This document shows positions 22,601 through 34,600 of a DNA stretch of 64,000 bases, piece by piece. A program made the translations under genes and the position numbers. The notes under the pieces are model-generated. The model saw only the letters and a list, made by a program, of their open reading frames with translations, had not been told where the DNA came from and made no database searches. This DNA is from Nephrocerus scutellatus (Eukaryota; Arthropoda; Insecta; Diptera; Pipunculidae): contig OX352762.1 of the NCBI GenBank assembly GCA_947095585.1, positions 120,806,930 to 120,870,929 of the forward strand, given 5' to 3'. Positions within the stretch are counted from its first letter, which is position 1, and every line of letters starts with the position of its first letter.

Positions 22601-25600
22601 TTGGTATTATACCAATATTCTATGCAAACTTAGGATATTAAAACACATTTTCTCATCCATTGTACGTAAATAAATACCTTTCTTTCTTTCCTTTACTCCG
22701 CGGGGGAGCCCGCCCGCCAACGAACTCGATTTATCGCCCGAGGTTTCAAGAGACGCCACTCTATCCGCTGGGATCTTGCTTCCTCTTCTATTGTCCTTTT
22801 CCATGTCTTGCTAGGACGGCCAACTCGGCGGCTTTCTTGTGGATTCCAGTCGAGCGCTAGTTTCGTAATATCATCTGCTGGCCCTCTCAAAGTGTGGCCA
22901 TTCCAGCTCCACTTTCGTCGTCTGATGGTGATCGCGATTGCTTCCTGCTGTGTTACTCTCCACAAGTCTTGATTGGTGATAATGTCCGGCCATCTTATTC
23001 TCAGTATCCTCCTTAAGCACTTGTTGACGAAGACTTGGAGGCGCGTCGCAATTGACTCTGTGACTTTCCACGTTTCGCAGCCATACAAGAGTACTGAGAG
23101 AACGTTAGATCTGAAGATGGTTAGCTTCAGATTCCGGGAGATTTGCGATTAGTTCCAGATATTATTTAGCATACTATAGGAGTGTCGGACCTTGTTTACA
23201 CGAGAAAATCACACACACACCGAGTCAGCACCACCATTATTTAACATCCAGCTGCCCAAGTAACAAAACTTATCGACTTTCTCTATCTGGTGTCCGTCAT
23301 TCGAGAGATCACATGTTCCACTAGCGTTAACGCGAAGTAGTTTTGTTGTTGACACGTTAATTTTTAAACCCACTTTGTAAGCGTGGAATTCTAGTGAGTT
23401 TAGTTTTTGCTCCATGTCACCTAGCGATTGTGATAACAGACATATATCATAACAGACATCATCATCACATTCTAGGCGGTAAAAAAACTTTCCATGGCAA
23501 ACCCAATGGAGTACGGGTTACTATTTTTATCACCCAGTCGATGACAATTGTCAAAAGCAATGGTGAGAGGGTGCAACATTGCTTGACTCCAGAGTAGATG
23601 TTGAAAGGATGACCGTTATGAATGCCGAGGCATGTTGAGTCGCGGTACAGCTCTTTAATGATATTAATGACTTTTTCCGGAACACCATAGCTAGACAAAA
23701 TTTGCCACATCATGTTTCGGCCCACGCTATCGAAAGCGCGTTTAAAATCTACAAAAACCATATACAGAGGAGAGCGATACTCAACTGACTGTTCAATGAT
23801 TATACGTAGAGTGTTAATTTGATCAGTACAAGAACGGCTTGGGCGAAATCCTGCTTGTTCATTTCTCAAAATTGGCTCTAACGCATTCTGTAAGCGCCTA
23901 CCTAGCTATTATAGAGGAGATCACTTTGTTTATGGTGTTTAGCAGGGTAATTCCTCTCCAGTTTTCGCAATTGCTGAAATCACATTTCTTGGGGAGTTTG
24001 ACTACTAAGTCTTCTTTTAACGACGATGGAATGGTTTCATATTTCCAGGTACCTTGGATATATCGCGTGCAATGTTCGCGTAGTTAACTCGACGTCGGCT
24101 TGAAGGAGTTCTGCGTAGATGTTGTCATTGCCTGCTACTTTACCTGATTGCCGTGAACGAATTTATGTCCTTATATCATCCAACGAAGGAGTAGCGACGC
24201 TGATGTTAAGTAGCATATTAGGGTGCATATGTGCGTTAATGGACGTGCCTGGCGAAGAACAATTCAAAACACTCTTAAAATGTTCTGTCCAGCGGGTTAA
24301 TTGTTGTTCCTCCATAAGGATCAGAGAGCCGTCTATTGCTTTAAGAGGGTAGTTGATGTGGGTGTTTCTTGTAGGCGTGCCTACGAGCGAGTTGGTAGAC
24401 TGTGCTGTATTGTCTACTATTAGCGGCTTGCTGTGCTTGGGTTGCGATGTTGCTTAGCCATGCTCGTTTGTCGTTCCTAGCTGATGAGCCAACTTGCCGG
24501 TCCAGATCCCTATACTTCCGCGCTACTACTCTACTTTGATTACTTATTGGGCAGAAACCAGAGAGTAAAAATAGGCGAGGTAACTTCCGACCTTATATCC
24601 AACTCCTCTGGCGTTCCGCAGGGTAGTCATTAGGGGCCTCTTTTGTTTATAAATGATTTGCCACTTTATATTGAAAATGCAAAATCTTGCTGTATGCGGA
24701 TGATGTTAAACTCAATCAATCAAACGCAAAACTAATGGTTTATTACTAAACTAGAAAAATTAGGATTCCATTCTTCAAACTAAAATGGCTATCTAACCAC
24801 TTATTGGGCAGAAACCAAGGAGTAAATATAGGTGGGTTAACTTCCGACCTTATATCCAATTCCCCTGGCGTTCCACAGGGTAGTCATTTGAGGACTCTTT
24901 TGTTTATAAATGATTTGCCACTTTATATTGAAAATGCAAAATCTTGCTGTATGCGGATGATATTAAACTCAATCAATCAAACGAAAAACTAATTGTTTAT
25001 TACTAAACTAGAAAAATTAGGATTCCATTCTTCAAACTAAAATGGCTATCTAACCACTTATTGGGCAGAAACCAAGGAGTAAATATAGGTGGGTTAACTT
25101 CCGACCTTATATCCAATTCCCCTGGCGTTCCGCAGGGTAGTCATTTGAGGACTCTTTTGTTTATTTTGTTTATAAATGATTTGCCACTTTATATTGAAAA
25201 TGCAAAATCTTGCTGTATGCCGATGATGTTAAACTTAATCAATCAAACGCGAAACTGATTGTTTATTACTTCAGAACGACATTGATAATACTACAAGATG
25301 GTGTAATTTTAACAAGCTCTATTTTAATATTAATAAATGCAGTGTTCTGTCATTCTCAAGAAATGCAAATTATAACATTGAAAAAGTAAAGTTGAAAAGA
25401 GTTTTTCAAAATTGTGATCATGGTGTTATTTTTGACACTAAGTTAACATTTCATCTTCAATACAATTTTCTTATTGCTAGAGCATATAGAATGTTAGGTT
25501 TTGTAAAGCGGAACTCTAAAGATTTTGTTGATCCATATACATTGAAGTCATTATATGTCTCTCCTGTACGCTCGGTCTAGGAATACTGCTGTGTAGTCTG

Positions 25601-28600
25601 GTGCCCTTATTACGTAAATAGTATCAATAGAATTGAAATAAATAAGCAAATATTGCTTACTTAGGAGCATAGGACCGAAACATAATTCCTCCATCCTCGT
25701 CGATCTTGCGCTAGTCGTTTAATTTCTCGCTACGTTCCAGTAGTCCCCGACTCATTCAACACTGATCTCCTCCATGTGAGACGCGGGCGCCCCCTTCGTT
25801 GTGTTCCTTGTAGATTCCATTCAAACGCCATTTTTGCAATGTCATCATCCGGTTTTCTCAGAGTGTGACCAATCCACCGACACTTTCTTCGCCGTATCTT
25901 AATCGCAACTGTTTGACTAGATGTTAGTTGTTGCAGGTCGTTGTTTGATATTGTGTTGGGCCAGAATATGCAACACACTCTTCTTAGACACTGAAAACCT
26001 GGAGTCTTTTTGTTGCAGAATCTGTGACTCGCCAGGTCTCACAACCATAGAGAAGGACTGATTTCACACTTGAGTTGAAGATGTGAATTTTTGTGCGTCT
26101 CGGGATGTTACGAGAGCGCCACCCTTTGTTAAGCTGGTGATATGCGAGGCGGGCGTTGTTTATGCGGGACCGAACCGCCATCCTTCATTATAATACTCCC
26201 AAGGTAACAAAACTCTTCTACGTCCTCGATGGTTATCACTCGATCGTCCAAGCTTAGCGTTAGAGGAGTCATGATACCTGTTTCGATGCGCATCATTTTA
26301 GTTTTGCTCATGTTGATTTTTAATCCGACCCGTCTTGCATTGGAGATCAAACTTTCCATTTTTGACCTCATGTCCGTGATCGTGTGTGACATAAGGCAGA
26401 TGTCATCAGCGTAATCAAGATCATTCAGCTTTTGAAATGGACGCCCTTGTATTCCATTCGGTGCTTCGATGTTTGTTTGCATCATAACACTATCCAGGAC
26501 GACCAAAAAGAGCCGTAGTGATAATACACAACCTTGACGTACTCCTTTGGTGATGTAAAAATTGGCACATTGCTTGCCTTTGAGCGAACACTGCATGCTG
26601 CATCTTTATAGAGTTCACGAATGAGATCTATGATTGTTTCCGGTACACCCAATTGCAGTGCGTTCCAAATAGCGGGTCTGGATATAGTGTCAAAAGCTCG
26701 CTCAAAATCCACGAACAAGAGAAACAGCGGTGACCTCCATTCTACAGTCTGTTCAATAAAAATCCGCAGTGTTTTTATGTGGTCCACACAGGATCGATTA
26801 GGCCTAAATCCGGCTTTTTCACGTCGCAGAAGACTATTCACACTTTGTGATATACGATCTAATATGAGAAAAGCCAAAACCTTCGCAAACGTGTTGAGTA
26901 GAGTAATTCGTCTCCAATTTTAACAGTCACTCAGGTCGCCTTTCTTGGGGATCGTTATGATGACACCTTCTTTCCAACTGTCGGGAATTTTACGTGTTAA
27001 CCACGCTTCGTGGATGATTAGTGATAGTATGCTTGCCAGAACGCCTGAATAGCTTTTCAAAAGCTCCGCTTCCAGGCTATCTGGGCCTGGAGATTTGTAA
27101 TTCTTCAACTTGTTGGTCGCAATTTCGATCTCCTCTCTACCTGGTGGTTCGGTAGATATATTGCGCCTAAGATTGCGTCGTTCTTGCATTGGGGGAGGAT
27201 CGACAATCTCCGTGATCGTCGAGTCATCAAAGAACTCCCTCCACCTCTCAAGCTGTTGGTCTTCTGTGGCAAGAATATTACCAAACAGGTCTTTGAGCGG
27301 TGGTGTTTGCTTAAAGTCTTCTCCACTTAGCTTGCAAATTGCAGAATACACACCGCGCATGTCGCCACACTGAACTGCATTCTCCGCTTCCGTAGCGATG
27401 TTGTTTGTGAATTGCTCTCGATCAATATGCACCATCCTTCTCACTTGGCGTTCCGCGTTACTATATTTCCTTCTTAGATGTTGCCTTTTCTGCTGCGCAC
27501 GCGGCTGATCCAGCCTGATTATGATGGTTTTTCGATCCTGAATGCATCTCCAGGTTTTATCTGTTATCCAAGGCTTCCGATGATGTTGTATGAAGCCTAG
27601 CGTTTCTTTTGCTGCCTTTTTGCATGCATTTTCGATGCATTTCCAGGTATCCTCTTCATTTGATTCCGCGATGTTAGTGGTAAATCGCGCCTTGTATTCT
27701 TCCCCTTTAGCCAAGTCTCGCAGTTTCTGTAAATCGAATTTACGCGACGATCTCTGCTGGCGGCAATCGCAGCTAGACGAAATCGAGTTATTCGCTGTGA
27801 ACATCGGCGCCTAGGCGAGTCTTTACATCCAACAGCGGGTTGAAAAACATCTTATTGATCAGGATTTGATCTATTTGATTACGTGTTATTCCATCAGGCG
27901 ATTGCCAAGTGTTCTTGTGAATATTCGGATGCGGGAACCTAGTGCCGCCAATAAACAGCTGATGACTAGAGCAGAGATCTATTAATCTTTCTCCATTGTT
28001 GTTGCGAGAGTTACCGAGATCATGTGGTCCCATAACTGCTTGGAGATCCGTGTTATTGTTTCCAACTTTGGCGTTAAAGTCACAAAGAATGAGCTTTATA
28101 TCACCATTACGGGAACTGGCAATAGTAGCTTTGAGTTGGTTATAAAACTCGTCCTTATGGACTTAATGGTTAAATATTGTAATTATTTAGACATCTTCCT
28201 TATGAATAGAGTTATATTTAAAAAATATATATTAAGTATGTTAATACCTCATTAGTAATATATTTATTTTTATTTTGTTCATAAATCTTGTAAAGAATAT
28301 CTTTAAAAAATAAGAATAAGAATAATAACTAATTAACACTTGTTATTCTCTCTCTCTCTCATTTACAGGGATGCTAAAATGCCACTGTGATATTTGCAAG
28401 GATACAAATAATATTTGCGAAACCGAAGGCTTGTGCTTCACCTCTGTGGAATTATACAGAGGATCAGTTACATTCAGTTACAGGTAAACCAGAGCTATTG
28501 AATGCGATTTAGTTTATGTACATAGATTGTTACTATTCCTTGGATTTTGTCATCCTATACAAAGAATTACTGCCGGCCGGCAAATGACTATACTGTTTTG

Positions 28601-31600
28601 CATTTTAAAGAGTGCTCTCACACAAACCATTCTCCCCCCAAAACTTCTCCTAGTTGCTTGGAAAAGTCACAAAGTGAGCTACCAGAGTATTATATATGGT
28701 GTAACGATGTCAGTAAGAGTGCCCCAACTGGTGCCCGTCCAGCTGCCAGACGTGGCGGGAGTGCCTGCTGTGGAGATCGCGATCTGTGCAATTTGGATTT
28801 ACATCCAAACATAAAATATTACTCGAAAAATTCCCAACAGGTCTTTGAAGGTGCGCCAAAGAGAAAGAGTGTGCTTTTGATCTAATGTACTAGCATAGTA
28901 AATTTGTGTCTGCTGAAATGAAGTGAAGTGAAGTGTAGTGTGTGTGTGTTTTTTTTTTGCAACAGTCAGTTCAGTACCACCAAACAACAGCCTACAATTT
29001 ATTTAAATATCTACCTATCTACCTACTAAAACTTCGCATAGAGGCGGTCTGCTTGCGGACGTTCTCCTCTCTCTGTTGTTCTGTTCCCGTTCGTTCGTCT
29101 GCCCCAGCACTGAGACTAACGTTCTTCGAAAAAAAATTTCCCCACAAACACAACTACTAATTATTTGTTTTTTTTTTAATTACTGAAAAATTTACTAACA
29201 ACTTAGTTTTAGTCATTTTCGCCTGGTTTTAGTTTTTGTTTTTGTTTTTGATTTTGCTTTTATTTGAATTAATTCCCCAACCCCAACTCCAACACCCAAT
29301 CACACCGCAAGGAACAAGGAAGAAAGATCTTTTGAGAAATTTTGTTTTGCTGGGCTATTCCACAGTCCATTTACACAATATATACATATAACTTAAAAAT
29401 AATATCCCATCCCGACTATCACAATTAGGTGTCTCCACATAACATATGAACTCCAGCGAACGCCAATCGAATGCCTAACAAATAAGGAGAAACAGAATGT
29501 CTATAGAGTCGAGTGTTGCGATAGCGATTTCTGCAATCAGAATGAACTCTTGAAATTGGAATTTGCTCGAGGTATTTTCCATTCGGAATTGTTATGAATT
29601 TTTCTTTTCTTTTTCTTCTACTTACTTGTAATTATTAGTTAATTGTTAAACCTTATAATAAAAAAAAAACTGTTAAAGAAAACGAACACACCAAAGACCA
29701 ACCAACCACTCACACACAAAAATACACAAAGCCACACTTGTACATTTACCCGCACAGCACCAAACACTATAGCAATATTCCAGTTTTTAAATTTATTATT
29801 TTCTTTTTTTTCTTTCTTATTGTTAAACTATTTTTAAGGCTTAGAATCGTAGAGTTCGGTCTGGTCTTTCTCACACTACAATTGATTTTTGCCTTCTTTC
29901 TGCATCAATTAGCGCCTGAATGCATTAACCACAAACACACGCAGCACACACTACACCACAAAATTGAAAACTTTAATTTTTTGTTTTTTTTTTTTTATAT
30001 TTATTTTTCTTTTCTTACCTTTCGAGAATGCATTGGCTTTTCATCTATGTTAAGATTTTCTGTTTTTCTTTGTGAATTTTATCCGTCAGCATTGACATAC
30101 GGAGTAGTCAGTAGTTTTGTTTTTTTATTTTTTTAGAAAATATTTTCACAATTCTTCTAGTAAACCGTCCACCGCACCAAGGTTTCCACATCATTGCGTA
30201 AAGGCATAGAAACTTTAGTAACTTAACAGCGCTTTCGTTTTGCTGGGTACAGTGAAGCTTTGGTGTCCCATTTCGACAGCGTTCTCGACGAAAAACAGAG
30301 AACGATGTAGAAATGGGCACCAAACCTTCACTGTACCCAGCAAATCGAAAGCGCTGTTAAGTTACTAAAGTTTCTATGCTATTCAATAAATTAGCTTACG
30401 GTTTATAAGTTGATTGATAATTGCTGGAAGTTGTGGGTTTAAAACCGAAATATCATAACTTATTGCTTTTTTTTTGTAACCTGGGAGCCTATTCCCACGC
30501 ACATAAATGCTTATATCTACCACTTTGCTGATAGCATTTACTTTTCATCGTGAATCATTGGATCCACTTAGACCAATGATGGTCCCTTGTGATGCCACAT
30601 GGTGCGAGAGGATTTCTCGCCCTGCTCGTTGAACCAGTTGATGGTCCTTTGTGATGCCACATGGTGCGAGAGGATTTCCAGTACTACTCTTGAACCAGTT
30701 GGACCTTTGATGTCAGTGCGTTTCGGATCTAGCTTTGGCCTGATCTGTTTTGTCGCTAGACAATAGAATCCTCTTTAACATAAGTTTTCGTATGCCTAAG
30801 GAACGATTTTCAGGTAGAAGGGTAGTACCATTTTTGGCGAGTTTATCAGCCCTGCAGTTCCCCAGAATGTTCCTATTCGCTCTGTACAGGTGAATGTTGA
30901 ACTGCTCCGCCATCTCCCTGAGATGGTACCATTTTTCGCGACTTCATCAGCCCTGCAGTTCCCCAGAATGTCGCTATGCACCAGTTGGACCTTTGATGTC
31001 AGTGCGTTTCGGATCTAGCTTTGGCCTGATCTGTTTTGTCGCTAGACAATAGAATCCTCTTAACATAAGTTTTCGTATGCCTAAGGAACGATTTTCAGGT
31101 AGAAGGGTAGTACCATTTTTGGCGAGTTTATCAGCCCTGCAGTTCCCCAGAATGTTCCTATTCGCTCTGTACAGGTGAATGTTGAACTGCTCCGCCATCT
31201 CCCTAAGATGGTACCATTTTTCGCGAGTTCATCAGCCCTGCAGTTCCCCAGAATGTCGCTATGCACCAGTTGGACCTTTGATGTCAGTGCGTTTCGGATC
31301 TAGCTTTGGCCTGATCTGTTTTGTCGCTAGACAATAGAATCCTCTTTAACATAAGTTTTCGTATGCCTAAGGAACGATTTTCAGGTAGAAGGGTAGTACC
31401 ATTTTTGGCCAGTTTATTAGCCCTGCAGTTCCCCAGAATGTTCCTATTCGCTCTGTACAGGTGAATGTTGAACTGCTCCGCCATCTCCCTGAGATGGTAC
31501 CATTTTTCGCGAGTTCATCAGCCCTGCAGTTCCCCAGAATGTCGCTATGCACCCCAGTACAGGTGAATGTTGAACTGCTCCGCCATCTCCATAAAAGTTG

Positions 31601-34600
31601 ATCCGCGGTGTAGGGCTACAATAGAGTTCGTAGAGACTAATTCTAGGGATTTCAAAGCTGCTTGACTATCCGAGAAGACGCAGTTATCAATAGTTTCTCT
31701 TCAGTCAAGACAGGACTTTTTTAATCGCCATGATTTCTGCTTGAAAAACACCAAAACACAGAAAGAGAGACTAATATTTAGCATTTTTTGAGAAAACACC
31801 TTCGCCTATCTCAGTAGGTATAAAAACTGATCGAGTCATCATCCAAGATAGCACCTTCTTCCCAGACTGATCTGGAGGGGATGGTGACCTGGAAGTAGTT
31901 GTTGAAAAATAGTTGCGGAATGGTGTAGTCTAACCTCCTGGTGGAGCCCTGAATAAACTCAGAACATGGGAGTGTCCGAATTAATTTCTTATCCACTGGG
32001 AGGTTGCATTGAGGCGAAAAGCCGCGCTAGCAGCAACTTGTCTGCTGAAGATGTCGACTGGTGTTAGGTTAAACAGTATGTCTAGTGTAGTGTAGTGTAG
32101 TGTAGTGTAGTAAAGGGGGTAGTGCTTAGTTTATCGCGATTTATTGGTTTGTCTTAGGCAGACCCAGACCACGAGACCACTACAACGTGTAGGTCTTATT
32201 ACCGAAATATAAAGTTAATGAGTGATATGGGGTGGAAGACCTCATTTGGTACCGATGGCTTTTGTACAGGAGAAGAGTGCCACTGTGGCTTTACGAACTC
32301 TTTCTTGTATATTAGGCTTCCAGCTTAGCTTTCTGTACAGAATGAGACCCTGATATTTAGCTTAATCAGTGAAGGATAAGCTTGTGCCCTTTATAGAGGG
32401 TGGGTCAACATGTGCAATTTTATATTTTCTATTAAAGAGGACAAGGACAAGAGCTGGTACTATGCCTTCTGGTCCTGTAGATTTGTAGGGTGGAATGCTG
32501 TGGTGTGTCCAAAGCAATTCGTTCCAATTAATAAGATCAAGAGATATATGTGAATGAGAATTTTACCTATTAAGGTAATGAGAGCTACCTGGGAAGCTGG
32601 TATCTAGTAGCAGATTGAAAGATTCTTCGCTTTAGATAGTCCACGAGCCGTCTGCTTTTTACAAACAGCCATGCTAGGGCCGCACAACTGCAGAGAAAGT
32701 GTATCAGAGTTTCTTTCTCATTTTCATCTTTGCAACTTCTGCATAAATTGTTGTGCGGTATACCCAACTTGGCAGCATGGCTGCCCACTGGCCAGTGGCC
32801 CGTGATCATAGCCACAACTCTGGCAATATCCTTCCGGGTTCTAGATAACAACTAGCTGGTTTTACTTCTGCTGTATAATGACCATATCATATCATTTTTG
32901 ATATGGCGCAGTCCGAAAGACTGCTCCACCTAAGCTGTGACTTAGTATTGAAAGACACCGTGAAAAATACTTTTGGTGTTACTGGGATTCCAACCACGAA
33001 CCTCCTGCTCAGTAGCCGTGCGCATTTACACTGAGCCACGGCCCCCACTCATACCGTACTTGCAATGCAACATGCAACCGAATGCATGCATGCATTACGG
33101 CATACGAACACCCAGCATTACCGGTTCAAATGCCAACTTGAGCAAAATTAGGGAAAAAGCCATAAACTCTTTTTTAAGCTATATAAGCTAAATAGCACCG
33201 AAAAATAATTGTAATAGTAATAATTAAAGAAAAGGTCAGTATTGATAACCGGTGGGTGGGCATTACCGAGTCCTAAACAGGCAAAAACCTACTAACAACA
33301 ACCATAGCGACTTTACAAGTCTTTAATTTTTTTTCGCATACTGACATAATTCCCACCGGATTTACAAAAATAAAGAGTGATACGAGACGGAAAGACTCAG
33401 CAAAAGTGTGGAAGTACACAAACTTTTCCAATCTCCACCTCAAAGCAGTGCAAGTGTCCAATAAACTACCAAATACTTTTTTGCTAAATCAGTACATTCT
33501 TTGGGTTAATCGAGTAAACCACACAGGCTGTCGACCGACCTTCCGTCCGTCTAAGATTTCATAGAAATCACGTTAGTTTGTAGGTTGTCAAATTAATACA
33601 AATCGTTCCGTTTTCATTTAACCATCACCGCTCTACTGTGTTCTACACGAACATTTTTTTTCATCGAGTAGCGCGAATTGCACCGCTCTCGTTTGACTAT
33701 CGCAACCACTACCACACTTCCCTATCCGAGAGTCGAATTAGCTGCGCGAACCGCACCGCTCTCATTCGCCCCCTTCTAACACCGCCTTTTTCGAGCTCCT
33801 TGGGTGACAAATTTGCCTAGCAAGTAGTTGTATATAGTAAGTAGTTGTAAGAACTTAAAAGAAGTCATCAAAATATACCAAAACACTTTCTTGAGTTAGT
33901 AACTCAACTCACGAACTTTGGGCTTCGGCGAGCGTAACCCGAGCAACAAACGTTACAACTTTAATACCCAGCACACGTATGTTTCGAGCGCTGTATTGTA
34001 GTTGCCGACCTTGGCATTGAAATCGCTCGCCGATTCAAATGACGATGTTTCCTTTTGGTGTGCTTTTGTTCTTCGGAAACGTCCTGAGTGGGTGTATAAG
34101 TCTAAATTATGGTAGTTTTTGTTTAGTCTACGCTGTGGTGTGCCTAAGGGTGCAAATCCCTTGAAGCGTGCGCTAATTATTATTTCTATCGTTTGTAAGA
34201 TTGTATGTAGTTATAATTGTTTGATTCCTTAAATAGAAGAAAACCTTAAAAAACTGAAACTACGTAGTCATTCCAGCGACTATTCCCCATTTCCCATTCA
34301 CAATGGAAAATGCCATTCTCGTGCCCATGAGCCATTAATTTATATTTCGTTGCGCCATTTATATTCGGAAACTCTTTAACTCCCAACAGCTAATAATTCT
34401 GGGATTCATTCCCAGAAGTATCGCCAAATTGCGTCTCACATGAAACTCTCGCTGAAATTCGCCCCAAACATTCAGCGAAAGTAAATGGACAATTCGTTCA
34501 ATCGATATCTGGGTGGGTGACTGGCAGGGTGGCAGATTCTGGCCTCTTACCTTCTCGGTGTTGCCTTTCTTTTTTTGATTATTGCTTAGCCATTGTAATC

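Noticed and set aside
28547..28653. Upstream extension of babo alternative exon I (frame [19 protein letters not shown])
   Set aside because: The frame is open, but no acceptor in the right phase precedes it. The acceptor CTTCTCCTAG at 28653 gives the correct phase and the expected CL...WC start.
29643..30136. F/L/Y-rich ORFs resembling membrane proteins
   Set aside because: Translations of poly-T tracts in AT-rich intron DNA.
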